Source: Rhodobacteraceae bacterium M382 | GTDB taxonomy: Bacteria; Pseudomonadota; Alphaproteobacteria; Rhodobacterales; Rhodobacteraceae | Assembly (NCBI GenBank): GCA_025141015.1 | Contig: CP081098.1 | Coordinates: 1,556,501-1,620,500, forward strand | Direction: 5' to 3' | Length of the DNA: 64,000 nucleotides | Part shown: one piece after another, positions 17,261 through 26,178 of the stretch | Numbering within the stretch: the first letter of the stretch is position 1 | Layout: each line of letters begins with the position of its first letter | Program-made: the position numbers and the translations under genes | Notes under the pieces: model-generated | What the model was told of the DNA's origin: nothing | Databases searched by the model: none | Seen by the model: the letters and a program-made list of their open reading frames with translations, nothing else

Positions 17261-18844
17261 TTATTCGACGCTAACGCCGTAGAAGATGTGGCTGCCCAGC
17301 GGGTGGACCTTGTAGCCCGAGACCTTGGTGCTCATCGGCATATAGACAACCGAATGCGCGATGGTCGCCCAGGGGGCCTGATCCTTGAACACGGCCTGTG
17401 CCTCTTCGTACAGTTTGGTACGTTCGGCGGTGTCGGTGGTCACCTTGGCCTTTTTGATCAACGCATCAAACGGCTCGTGGCACCACTGTGCCCGGTTCGA
17501 TGCTTCGACCCCGTCGCAGCCCAGCAGAACGGCCAGGAAGTTGTCCGGATCCCCATTGTCCCCGGTCCAGCCCAGCAGAACGGCACCATCGCGGTTCAGT
17601 TCCTTGGAACGGGCCAGGTATTCACCCCATTCGTAGGAAACGATTTCCACGTTTACCCCAACCTTGGCGAAATCGGCCTGCATCAGTTCGGCCATACGAC
17701 GCGCATTGGGGTTATAGGGACGCTGAACCGGCATCGCCCAGATCTTCATCTCCAGACCGGACACGCCTTCGGCTTCCAGCGCGGCCTTGGCGGCCTCGGG
17801 ATCATAATTGTCGTCCTGAATGGCGTCGCTATAGCTCCACATGGTGGGCGGGATCGGGTTTTTGGCGATCTGGCCCGACCCCTGGAACACGACGTCAATG
17901 ATGGCCTGTTTGTCGATGGCCATGTTCAGCGCCTTGCGCACCTTTGGGTTGTCGTAGGGGGCCATGGTGGTGTTATAGGCCAGATAGCCGACGTTCAGAC
18001 CTTCCTGCTCCATCATGGTGATGTCGCCGTCTTCTTTCATCGCTGCGATATCAGCCGGGTTCGGGTACGGCATGATGTGGCATTCGCCGGCTTTCAGCTT
18101 CTGATACCGCACGGACGCATCCGGAGTGATCGCAAAGATCAGGTTGTCCACGTCGGCCTTGCCGCGCCAATAGCCTTCGTTGGCCTGATAGCGGATCACG
18201 GCGTCCTTTTGATAGGCGACCATCTTGAACGGGCCAGTGCCAATGGGGGCTGTGTTCAGCTTTTCGGGGGTCCCAGCGGCCATCATCGCATCGGCGTATT
18301 CAGCCGACAGAACCGATGCAAAATCCATTGCCATATTGGCAACGAATGGCGCTTCGGGTGTGTTCAGGGTGAATTTGACGGTATAGTCGTCAATCTTTTC
18401 AACCGATTTCACCAGGTCCGGCATCCCCATGCCGTTGAAATATTCCCAGGTGCCGCCATTGACCTTGTTGAACGGGTGATCGTCCAGACGCTGGCGTTCA
18501 AAGGTGAACACAACGTCATCGGCGTTGAAATCGCGGGTCGGGGTGAAATCGGCGTTCGAATGGAACGCGACGCCCTGACGCAGCTTGAAGGTATAGACCA
18601 GGCCATCATCGCTGGCTTCGACGCTTTCCGCCAGCCCGGGGATGACGTTGGTGGTGCCGGTTTCGAATTCCATCAAACGGCTATAGATCGGCTGGGCCGA
18701 GGCGTCGAAAGTGGTGCCCGCAGTGAACAGCGCCGGGTCAAACCCTTCGGGCGATCCTTCGGAACAGTAAACCAATGTGCTGGACAATGCCGGCGCCGCC
18801 ATCAGGCCAAGCGCGGCAGTCGCCGCTAAAAAACGAGACTTCAT
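17261..18844 (-). CDS. Periplasmic substrate-binding protein, DppA/SBP family 5
   Basis: A 527-residue secreted protein. The signal peptide is at about residues 1-21, ending in an alanine/serine-rich cleavage region before STLVYCSEGSPEGFDPALF, the classic start of family-5 binding proteins. Length and motifs match dipeptide-binding proteins. It delivers the substrate to the DppB/C-type permeases encoded downstream on the same strand. Real substrates of this family range from dipeptides to heme, opines and amino-acid derivatives, so peptide is the default guess. A TACAAT hexamer with an overlapping dyad lies about 115 bases upstream. Confidence 0.93.
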   Translation of the reverse strand: MKSRFLAATAALGLMAAPALSSTLVYCSEGSPEGFDPALFTAGTTFDASAQPIYSRLMEFETGTTNVIPGLAESVEASDDGLVYTFKLRQGVAFHSNADFTPTRDFNADDVVFTFERQRLDDHPFNKVNGGTWEYFNGMGMPDLVKSVEKIDDYTVKFTLNTPEAPFVANMAMDFASVLSAEYADAMMAAGTPEKLNTAPIGTGPFKMVAYQKDAVIRYQANEGYWRGKADVDNLIFAITPDASVRYQKLKAGECHIMPYPNPADIAAMKEDGDITMMEQEGLNVGYLAYNTTMAPYDNPKVRKALNMAIDKQAIIDVVFQGSGQIAKNPIPPTMWSYSDAIQDDNYDPEAAKAALEAEGVSGLEMKIWAMPVQRPYNPNARRMAELMQADFAKVGVNVEIVSYEWGEYLARSKELNRDGAVLLGWTGDNGDPDNFLAVLLGCDGVEASNRAQWCHEPFDALIKKAKVTTDTAERTKLYEEAQAVFKDQAPWATIAHSVVYMPMSTKVSGYKVHPLGSHIFYGVSVE

Positions 18845-18955
18845 GATGTTCTCCCAATGATTGTTTTTTGATCACGGCCCCGACCCGAAACACTCCCCGT
18901 TTCCCGGCTCTTTGTCGCAATGCGACCTCAGGTCAGGGCCGTGACATATTTCATA

Positions 18956-18986
18956 TTGTATCCAATTACGCCAATCGGGAGTCAAT
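18956..18986 (-). promoter_or_regulatory. Candidate dpp-operon promoter with overlapping GntR operator
   Basis: On the minus strand, TTGACT (18981-18986) is followed after 19 bases by TACAAT (18956-18961). The TACAAT is the right end of the dyad ATTGGATACAAT (18956-18967), which resembles the site before the GntR gene at 11344. A regulator bound there would cover the -10 element. The 19-base spacing is one or two longer than ideal. Confidence 0.45.
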
Positions 18987-19199
18987 GCGAATTTGTTACG
19001 GGAATGAAATCAGAAACGGGAAGCTGTCACGGCTTTGATTTGAAAGTGAAAATATTATTCCAAAAGCCGGGGGCAATGCGAACCTTGGGGAAGCTGCCGC
19101 AAGGTCAGGTTTCGCTGTGGGAAGGAGATTTGCACCGTGTTAAACGAGACTCCTGTCGAGTCATCCGGTCGAACGGCCCGGTATCCCAGCCGGTCAAGT

Positions 19200-19233
19200 C
19201 CGCAGCCTTGGATCGACCGTTCCAAGGTTGCGG
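19200..19233. terminator. Hairpin after the sarcosine/dimethylglycine-dehydrogenase-like gene
   Basis: A 13-bp stem, CCGCAGCCTTGGA with TCCAAGGTTGCGG (one G-T pair), around an 8-base loop, 22 bases past the stop of the minus-strand gene. No T-run follows on that strand, so factor-independent termination is uncertain. Confidence 0.45.
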
Positions 19234-19255
19234 AAATTTGGCGTGTGGTCCTGTC

Positions 19256-21691
19256 TCAGCCGCGCATGCGGGTGTGGTCGGGATCATAGGGGCAGGGTGG
19301 GATCACAGTCGCACCAACAATCGTGCCGCACAGATCCAGATCCAGGGTCTGACCAACCTTGCCCAGGTCCGGCAGGACAAAGGCATAGGCCAGGTTCATC
19401 CCAACCCGATACCCCCAATCCCCCGAGGTCACAGTGCCGACCACCTCATCGCCGTGCATCAGCGAGGCACCGCCATGGGCGGGAGTGGTGGTGCTGTCTA
19501 TCTGGAGGCTCACCAGCTTGCGGTTTGGCCCATGCGCCTGCCGTTTCAGTAACGCTTCGCGCCCAACAAAATCACCCTTGTTGAGTTTCACGAAACGATC
19601 CAGCCCGGTTTCGAAGGGGTCGAATTCGGTAATCAGATCGGCCTTCCAATGCAGGAAGCCCTTTTCCATCCGCATCGACTCCACCGCGCGGGCACCGAAC
19701 AGCTTCATGCCATGGATCTCACCCGCCTGACGCAGCGCCTTGTACGCGGCATAAAGCGAAGCGTTGGGCACGTGGATCTCATAAGCCAGTTCGCCCGAGA
19801 AGCTGACTGCCATCACCGTGGCAGGCGCAAAGCCGATGAAACATTCCCGCACGCTCAACCAGGGAAAACCCGCCGCAGACCAGTCGCCCCGGGACACGGA
19901 GGAGAGCACATCGCGCGCCCGGGGACCGGCCAGAACCAGAATGGTCTGGTTGTTGGTGAGACTGCGGACTTGTACATCTTCGTCGTCGCGCAGGTGCTGT
20001 TGCAGCCAATCCATGTCGTGGAATTCAGATGCGGCGGCCGACCCGTACCAGACCCGGTCGGGGCCTCGATCCGTGGCGGGCAGGTTGGCGACTGTGGCCT
20101 CGCCTTTGACCATGCCATGATGGTTCAACAGATAACCGAGGCCCACCCGGCCCACGCGTTTGGTGACGGTGCCGCAGAACATCCGGTCAAGGAAACTGTG
20201 CCGGTCCGTCCCGGTGATCTCGAACCTGTTAAAGCCGTTAACTTCGGCCAGACCAACGGTCTCCTGCACGGCTTTGACCTCTGCGGCGACAAGATCGTGC
20301 GCCTCGTCGAAATCGAAACCCAGAGTGGGGTGGAAATCGGATGTGGGTTTGAAATACTCCGCCCGCTCCCAGCCGTTGACGGGCGTGAATTCGGCACCTT
20401 CGACCTCCAGCACCGGGGTCAGCGGTGTGGTCTTGGCATACCGCCCGGCAGGGCGGTGTTCGTTGGGGAAGTGGAAACGGAATTCGTTCTGATAGTCCTG
20501 AATGGCGTATTGCGCGCAGAGTTCCACATTGGTGTGGCCGGTATAACGACGCGGATCCAGGCACCAGGTGTCATAACACGCCTCACCGTGCACGATCTGT
20601 TGTGCCAGCAGCCAGCCGTGACCGCCGCCTTCGCCCAATCCCGCGCGCAGGCCGATAATGCAAAAAGCGTTGCGTTTGCCCGGAATCGGCCCGACCAGCG
20701 GTGCGCCGTCGATGGTATAGGTGATTGGCCCGTTGACCACGGTGTGAATGCCGACCTCTTGCAGGGCGGGCATCCGCGCAAATGCGCCGTCCAACACATC
20801 CATGATGCGTTCCAGATCATCGGGGCACAGCGCGTTGACAAAATTGGGGTCGATCCCGTCCATGCCCCAGGTCTTGCAGTCCTGTTCATAGAATCCGACC
20901 AGCAACCCGTTTTTCTCCTGCCGGCAGTAATAATCGCTGATCGGGCAGCGGATCAGCGGCATCCGGTGCCCGGCGTCCTTGATCGCGGGGATTTCTTCGG
21001 TCAGGAAATACTGATGCTCCATCGACATGACCGGGTGATGCACGCCCATCATGGCGCCGACCTCGTTCACGCGATAGCCGCAGGCGTTGACCACGATATC
21101 ACAGTCAATGTCCCCATGTTCCGTGTGCACGGTCCAGGTGTCGTCCTTGCGCTGGGTCAGCGAGGTGACGGGAGTGTTGCGGTAAACCTCGGCCCCGGCC
21201 TTGCGGGCGCGCCGGGCCAATGCCTGACACAGCTGCGCCGGGTCGATGTCCCCATCCAGCGGATCCCACAGACCGCCAATCAGGTTGTCAGTCGAAATCA
21301 GCGGGTGTCGGCGGGCGCATTCCTGGGCGTCGATGACTTCGAAATGCACATCCATGCCCCGCGCCATCGAGGCGAAATGGCGATAGCCCTGCATATGGGC
21401 TTCGGTGTTGGCCATGCGGATGCCGCCGTCACCGTGGTGGTAATTGATCGGATACTCAGGATCGTTGGCGAGTTCCTGATACAGGTTGATGGAATGGGTT
21501 TTGAGCCCGACCATGGTCTGGTTCATGCCGAAATTCGTCACCTGAGCAGCCGAATGCCAGGTGGTTCCGCTGGTCAATTCGTTGCGTTCGACCAGAACCA
21601 CATCGGTCCATCCCTCTTGCGTGAGGTGATAGAGCGTTGAACACCCGGCGATGCCGCCGCCGATGACCACTACTTTGGTGCGCGATTTCAT
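19256..21691 (-). CDS. FAD-dependent oxidoreductase with GcvT-like domain (dimethylglycine/sarcosine dehydrogenase family), copy 1
   Basis: An 811-residue fusion enzyme. The N-terminal half is a DAO-type flavoprotein with dinucleotide motif GGGIAG at 11-16 and GTTWHS at 42-47, whose His46 matches the histidine that carries covalent FAD in dimethylglycine dehydrogenase. The C-terminal half (about 430-800) is a GcvT/aminomethyltransferase domain that binds tetrahydrofolate and captures the removed methyl as methylene-THF. The ATG at 21691 starts directly before the FAD strand with CGGAGA upstream. It is divergent from an MttB-family gene (192-base shared region). Substrate could be dimethylglycine, sarcosine or another N-methyl amine. 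Confidence 0.9.
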   Translation of the reverse strand: MKSRTKVVVIGGGIAGCSTLYHLTQEGWTDVVLVERNELTSGTTWHSAAQVTNFGMNQTMVGLKTHSINLYQELANDPEYPINYHHGDGGIRMANTEAHMQGYRHFASMARGMDVHFEVIDAQECARRHPLISTDNLIGGLWDPLDGDIDPAQLCQALARRARKAGAEVYRNTPVTSLTQRKDDTWTVHTEHGDIDCDIVVNACGYRVNEVGAMMGVHHPVMSMEHQYFLTEEIPAIKDAGHRMPLIRCPISDYYCRQEKNGLLVGFYEQDCKTWGMDGIDPNFVNALCPDDLERIMDVLDGAFARMPALQEVGIHTVVNGPITYTIDGAPLVGPIPGKRNAFCIIGLRAGLGEGGGHGWLLAQQIVHGEACYDTWCLDPRRYTGHTNVELCAQYAIQDYQNEFRFHFPNEHRPAGRYAKTTPLTPVLEVEGAEFTPVNGWERAEYFKPTSDFHPTLGFDFDEAHDLVAAEVKAVQETVGLAEVNGFNRFEITGTDRHSFLDRMFCGTVTKRVGRVGLGYLLNHHGMVKGEATVANLPATDRGPDRVWYGSAAASEFHDMDWLQQHLRDDEDVQVRSLTNNQTILVLAGPRARDVLSSVSRGDWSAAGFPWLSVRECFIGFAPATVMAVSFSGELAYEIHVPNASLYAAYKALRQAGEIHGMKLFGARAVESMRMEKGFLHWKADLITEFDPFETGLDRFVKLNKGDFVGREALLKRQAHGPNRKLVSLQIDSTTTPAHGGASLMHGDEVVGTVTSGDWGYRVGMNLAYAFVLPDLGKVGQTLDLDLCGTIVGATVIPPCPYDPDHTRMRG

Positions 21692-21883
21692 GTGCCTGAT
21701 GTCTCCGAGCAAGAATGTAACTGGGACCATGGAAGGACGGGTTTTGCGGGTAAGGGTCAACGGGTTTGATCTGAGTTACGAAAAAAACGAAAGTATAATT
21801 CGATAATCTTGGATTTAGGGATTGCCACTTGCCCAAATCATCCTGGCCCCGGCCTTATGGCACCCAAGGCAGGGGAGGTTGCA

Positions 21884-23401
21884 ATGCAGCAAGCACGTAA
21901 ACGCGGTGGGCGCAAAGAGAGATTGGCGCTGCGCGCAGCACCTCCGCAGGTGAACCCCTGCCCACCAGGACAATCCGGCGGGGCCTATCGCCCGCTGTCC
22001 GAAACGGATCTGCACAGCATTTATGACACGGCTCTGCGCCTGTTGGCGGAACTGGGCATGGGCGAAGTCCCCGACCGATTGCACCGGGATCTGTTGGCGG
22101 CAGGGGCCAGTGATGCGGGCAACGGGCGGGTTCTGTTTCCCCGCGCGTTGATCGAAGACGCGATTGCGGCGGCGGCTAAGATATTCGTGTTGCATGGGCG
22201 CGACCCGGATCGATCCATCGAAGTGGGCGGCGACAAGGTGTATTTCGGCACGGGCGGCGCGGCGGTCCAGACCTTGGATCTGGATAGCGGGCTGTATCGC
22301 CCGTCAACCCTGTTGGATCTGCATGATTTCACCCGATTGCAGGATCGGCTGACCAATGTGGCCTGGTTCACCCGCTGTTGCGTGGCGACCGATGTGCCGG
22401 ATGTGTTGGATCTGGACGTGAACACCGCCTATGCGCTGATGCGGAACACGACCAAACCTGTGGCGACGTCGTTTACCATTGCCGAAAACGTTGATCCCAT
22501 TGTCAAAATGCTGGATATCGCGGCCGGGGGCGAAGGCGCGTTTGCGCGCCGCCCCTTTCTCAAGGCGCACATCAGCCCGGTGATTTCACCCATGCGTTAT
22601 GGCGAGGACGCGGTGGATGTCGTTTATGAATGCATCCGCCACAATATCCCGATGTCCTGTATCACCGCGGCCCAGGCGGGGGCGACAGCGCCTGCGACCA
22701 TGGCCGGGTTTCTGGCGCAATCGCTGGCGGAAACGCTGGCCAGTCTGGTGATGGTTCACGCCATTAGTCCGGGCTATCCGATGGTGTTCTCAAATTGGCC
22801 GTTGGTGATCGATCTGCGCACCGGTGCCTTTTCAGGGGGCGGTGGAGAGACCGCGCTGCTCAATGCCGCCTCGGCGCAGCTGTCCAACTGGTTGGGCCTG
22901 CCATCGGGTGTCGCCGCATCGATGAGCGACGCCAAGGCGATTGATGCCCAATATGGCGTGGAAAAGGGGCTGACCTCGCTGGCGGCGGCACTGGCCGGGG
23001 GCAATCTGATCTACGAAAGCTCAGGCATGACGGCGGCATTGCTGGGGGTCAGTTTTGAGGCGTTTGTTCTGGATGACGAAATGCACGCCCATACTTATCG
23101 CGTTCTGCGCGGGGTCGAGGTCAGCGACGATACGCTGGGTTTTGACGCCATTTGCCAGTCGGTTCTGGGCGAGGGGCATTTTCTGGGCGGGGCGCACACA
23201 TTGCAGGCGATGGAGCGGGATTACTTTTACCCACCGCTCGCGGATCGAGACGAGCCACGCAGCTGGGCGATCTCAGGCGCGCGCGATGCCTGGAGCGTGG
23301 CCAAAGACAAGGCGCGCGAGATCCTGACGACGCATCATCCCGAATACCTGAGCGGCGCGCAGGATCAGGCAATCCGCGATCGGTTCAAGATCCTGACGTG
23401 A
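21884..23401 (+). CDS. Trimethylamine methyltransferase (MttB) superfamily protein, non-pyrrolysine, copy 1
   Basis: A 505-residue MttB-family TIM-barrel protein read without an internal TAG codon, so it belongs to the pyrrolysine-free branch. Characterised members of that branch demethylate quaternary amines such as glycine betaine, proline betaine or carnitine onto a corrinoid protein. The start at 21884 follows AGGGGAGG; the open frame upstream lacks conserved sequence. The basic N-terminus (QQARKRGGRKERLALR) resembles that of copy 2 (ARDTNKRSGRRERMAAR). It is divergent from the GcvT-fused oxidoreductase, which suggests successive demethylation of one substrate. No corrinoid protein or reactivase gene is in the window. 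Confidence 0.9.
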   Translation: MQQARKRGGRKERLALRAAPPQVNPCPPGQSGGAYRPLSETDLHSIYDTALRLLAELGMGEVPDRLHRDLLAAGASDAGNGRVLFPRALIEDAIAAAAKIFVLHGRDPDRSIEVGGDKVYFGTGGAAVQTLDLDSGLYRPSTLLDLHDFTRLQDRLTNVAWFTRCCVATDVPDVLDLDVNTAYALMRNTTKPVATSFTIAENVDPIVKMLDIAAGGEGAFARRPFLKAHISPVISPMRYGEDAVDVVYECIRHNIPMSCITAAQAGATAPATMAGFLAQSLAETLASLVMVHAISPGYPMVFSNWPLVIDLRTGAFSGGGGETALLNAASAQLSNWLGLPSGVAASMSDAKAIDAQYGVEKGLTSLAAALAGGNLIYESSGMTAALLGVSFEAFVLDDEMHAHTYRVLRGVEVSDDTLGFDAICQSVLGEGHFLGGAHTLQAMERDYFYPPLADRDEPRSWAISGARDAWSVAKDKAREILTTHHPEYLSGAQDQAIRDRFKILT

Positions 23402-23596
23402 TCAATAGTGTGGCGGGCGTTCGTCGCCGATGACCACGCCGCCACCGCCATCCTGTTCGCGCATGGCTTCGCGTTCCATCAGCATGTGAACCCGGCGCGT
23501 CAGCACGTCGATTTCGCCCTGCTGTTTGGCAACCACGTCGTTCAGATCATCCACGGTGCGGATCAGATGGGCGATTTTCTCTTCGAGATGCTGCAT
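23402..23596 (-). CDS. slyX: SlyX family protein
   Basis: A 64-residue SlyX protein: one long coiled-coil helix (about residues 3-45, with the heptad pattern EEKIAHLIRTVDDLNDVV) and a polar tail ending in the family's PPHY. Function is unknown; the gene is widespread in Proteobacteria. Its stop is directly adjacent to the stop of the convergent MttB gene, leaving no spacer. Confidence 0.9.
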   Translation of the reverse strand: MQHLEEKIAHLIRTVDDLNDVVAKQQGEIDVLTRRVHMLMEREAMREQDGGGGVVIGDERPPHY

Positions 23597-23692
23597 GGAA
23601 TCCTCATGGCGTTGATCGCAACGTCATAGGGGCAAACCTCTTGCCGGTCCATGGCGTGTTGCGCAGGCTTGGCCGTGAGGGAGGAATTTATC

Positions 23693-24496
23693 ATGACAGT
23701 CAGCAGTGAAACCCAAGGTGGGATCACCACCATCACCATCCAACGACCAGAGGTGCGCAATTGTGTGAACCCGGCCACGGCGCGGTTGCTTTATGATGCG
23801 TTTCTGGCGTTTGAGGCCGACCCGGATGCGCAGGTCGCAGTCTTTACCGGAACCGGCGGCTATTTCTGCGCGGGCTTTGACCTGAAGGAAGCAGGCAGCG
23901 GCGACGCGGATGATTGGATTGACAGCCTGGATATTCCCGAAACCTGGAATGATCCGATAAATGTTCCGCGCCCTGGGCCCATGGGGCCATCCCGGTTGAT
24001 GCTGTCCAAACCGGTGATCGGGGCGATCGAAGGGTTCGCGGTTGCTGGAGGCATGGAACTGGCGGCCTGGTGCGACATGCGGGTCATGGCCGAGGATGCC
24101 GCAACGGGCGTGTTCTGTCGTCGCTGGGGAGTGCCGCTGCTGGACGGTGGTACTGTGCGATTGCCGCAGATCCTGGGACAGGGTCGGGCAAATGACATTA
24201 TCCTGACCGGACGGCCCGTCACCGGCGTAGAAGCGCATCAGATCGGGTTTTCGGATCGGTTGTGCGCACCGGGGCAGGCGTTGTCCGTGGCAATGGATCT
24301 GGCGCGTGACCTGACCCGGTTCCCGCAGGACTGTATGCGGGCCGACCACCTGTCCGCACGCCAGACCCCGGCACAGTTGGCTGCCGCCCTGCGTCGGGAA
24401 TGGGTGTCGGCGACGGCTTTTGTTTCTGAGGGGCGTTCGGGCGCGGCGCGGTTCGCGGCAGGCAAGGGGCGGTCCGGGAGTTTTTCCGATATCTGA
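23693..24496 (+). CDS. Enoyl-CoA hydratase/isomerase (crotonase) family protein
   Basis: A 267-residue crotonase. The oxyanion-hole segments are visible as GYFCAGFDLKE and AIEGFAVAGGMELAAWCD. The catalytic-loop region reads RRWGVPLLDGGTVRLP, in which the glutamate of canonical hydratase (PE-x-x-x-G) is replaced, so simple enoyl-CoA hydration is not assured. GAGGGAGGA before the ATG at 23693 fixes the start. It is a single gene between slyX and hisS. The acyl-CoA substrate cannot be inferred. Confidence 0.88.
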   Translation: MTVSSETQGGITTITIQRPEVRNCVNPATARLLYDAFLAFEADPDAQVAVFTGTGGYFCAGFDLKEAGSGDADDWIDSLDIPETWNDPINVPRPGPMGPSRLMLSKPVIGAIEGFAVAGGMELAAWCDMRVMAEDAATGVFCRRWGVPLLDGGTVRLPQILGQGRANDIILTGRPVTGVEAHQIGFSDRLCAPGQALSVAMDLARDLTRFPQDCMRADHLSARQTPAQLAAALRREWVSATAFVSEGRSGAARFAAGKGRSGSFSDI

Positions 24497-24688
24497 AGCG
24501 ACGAAGCTGCGCCGGGATGCGGTTTTCTGGGGAAAACCCGCAGACCTCTGGCGGGGATTTTTTGCACTGGACCTGGCTGGGCGCGCGGTTATGGACCGCT
24601 CAGCTGGGCTCTCGCGCCTTGCTGTTGTTACACGCATGGGCTAGACCGCGCGGCGACGACAAACCCGTACTGACGCGAGGAGGCCGAG

Positions 24689-26176
24689 ATGGCCAAACCC
24701 AAGAAGACCCCCCGCCCCAGGGCCGAGACGCCCAAGGGGTTCCGTGACTATTTTGGTGCCGAGGTGACGCAGCGCACCGAGATGCTGCGTGCGATTGCGG
24801 GTGTCTATCATCATTACGGGTTCGAGGCGCTGGAATCTTCGGCGGTTGAAACAGTCGAAGCGCTGGGCAAGTTCTTGCCCGATGTGGATCGCCCGAACGA
24901 GGGTGTGTTTGCCTGGCAGGAGTTTGACGAAAACGATCGCGGGGATTGGATGGCGCTGCGCTATGATCTGACCGCGCCTCTGGCCCGTGTCTATGCGCAG
25001 CACCGCAATGACCTGCCGACACCCTATCGCCGGTTTGCAATGGGGCCCGTGTGGCGCAATGAAAAGCCCGGCCCAGGGAGGTATCGCCAGTTCTATCAAT
25101 GCGACGCCGACACCGTGGGCACCGCGTCGATGGCGGCAGATGCCGAAATCTGTGCGATGCTGAGCGACACGCTGGAAACCGTGGGCATTCCGCGCGGCGA
25201 CTATCTGGTGCGGGTGAATAACCGCAAGGTTCTGAACGGCGTGCTCGAGGCGATGGGTCTGGGCGACGATCAGGGCGCACGCGACAATGTGCTGCGCACC
25301 ATCGACAAGTTCGACAAGGTGGGCGAGCAGGGCGTGCGCGAATTGCTGACCAAGGGACGTCTGGATGCCTCTGGCGCGTTCATCGACGGTGTTGGCCTCA
25401 GCGACGATCAAGCGGCCCCCGTGTTGGCGTTTCTGACATCCAAGGCGGCAGATGCGGCGGGCACCATTGCCAACCTGCGCGCGGCCATTGGGTCCAGCGA
25501 CATCGGTGCCAAAGGCGTGGCCGAGCTGGAACAGATTGGTGAGCTGTTGGCCGCAGGCGGATATGGATCGGACCGGATCGAGATTGACCCGTCGGTCGTG
25601 CGTGGTCTTGGGTACTACACTGGACCGGTTTATGAGGCCGAGCTGACCTTTGATATTCTGGATGAAAAGGGGCGCAAGCGTCAGTTCGGATCTGTGTCTG
25701 GTGGCGGGCGCTATGACGATCTGGTCAAACGGTTCACCGGACAGGAAGTCCCCGCGACAGGGGTTTCCATCGGCGTAGACCGCCTGTTGGCGGCTTTGCG
25801 CGAAAAAGGCCGGATCGCCGCCCAACCCAAGGGGCCGGTTGTCGTCACCGTGATGGATCGCGACCGGATGGCGGATTATCAGGCCATGGTGTCCGAGCTG
25901 CGCAATTCAGGCATCCGCGCAGAGGTCTATCTGGGCAACCCCAAGAATTTTGGCAACCAGCTGAAATACGCGGACAAACGCAATTCGCCAGTGGCCGTGA
26001 TCGAAGGCGGGGATGAAAAGGCCAACGGCATCATCCAGATCAAGGATCTGATCCTGGGCGCACAGATCGCACAGAGCGCGACCCTGGAAGAGTGGAAAGA
26101 GCGCCCCAGCCAATTCGAAGTGCCGCGTGACCAGTTGGTCGCCAAGGTGCGCGAGATCCTGGAAGGGCAGGAATAA
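24689..26176 (+). CDS. hisS: Histidine--tRNA ligase
   Basis: A 495-residue class II synthetase. The YDLTAPLAR motif is at 91-99, motif 2 ([19 protein letters not shown]) lies at about 112-130, and the motif 3 region is [13 protein letters not shown]. The C-terminal anticodon-binding domain starts near residue 390 (VVVTVMDRD). It attaches histidine to tRNA-His. CGAGGAGGCC upstream of the ATG is a good ribosome site. First gene of hisS-hisZ-hisG, with two bases to hisZ. Confidence 0.97.
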   Translation: MAKPKKTPRPRAETPKGFRDYFGAEVTQRTEMLRAIAGVYHHYGFEALESSAVETVEALGKFLPDVDRPNEGVFAWQEFDENDRGDWMALRYDLTAPLARVYAQHRNDLPTPYRRFAMGPVWRNEKPGPGRYRQFYQCDADTVGTASMAADAEICAMLSDTLETVGIPRGDYLVRVNNRKVLNGVLEAMGLGDDQGARDNVLRTIDKFDKVGEQGVRELLTKGRLDASGAFIDGVGLSDDQAAPVLAFLTSKAADAAGTIANLRAAIGSSDIGAKGVAELEQIGELLAAGGYGSDRIEIDPSVVRGLGYYTGPVYEAELTFDILDEKGRKRQFGSVSGGGRYDDLVKRFTGQEVPATGVSIGVDRLLAALREKGRIAAQPKGPVVVTVMDRDRMADYQAMVSELRNSGIRAEVYLGNPKNFGNQLKYADKRNSPVAVIEGGDEKANGIIQIKDLILGAQIAQSATLEEWKERPSQFEVPRDQLVAKVREILEGQE

Positions 26177-26178
26177 TC

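Larger units (their letters stand above)
18845..19255. other. Intergenic/promoter region of the dpp-type operon
   Basis: About 400 bases between the demethylase gene end (19256) and the binding-protein start (18844). It holds the candidate promoter and dyad (18956-18986) and a stable hairpin (19200-19233). No gene was seen. Confidence 0.6.

Noticed and set aside
17255-18829. A 524-codon open frame on the plus strand opposite the periplasmic binding-protein gene
   Set aside because: It is antisense to a complete, well-recognised gene with a signal peptide; the translation is Gly/His/Val-rich in the way shadow frames of G+C-rich genes are.
19649-21640. A 663-codon open frame on the plus strand opposite the GcvT-fused oxidoreductase; similar long frames at 58215-59588 and 59525-61141
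   Set aside because: Each is the mirror of a conserved minus-strand enzyme gene and has no family resemblance or ribosome site.
21884-23401. Pyrrolysine-containing MttB
   Set aside because: Neither this gene nor the copy at 62357 contains an in-frame TAG, so they belong to the pyrrolysine-free branch.
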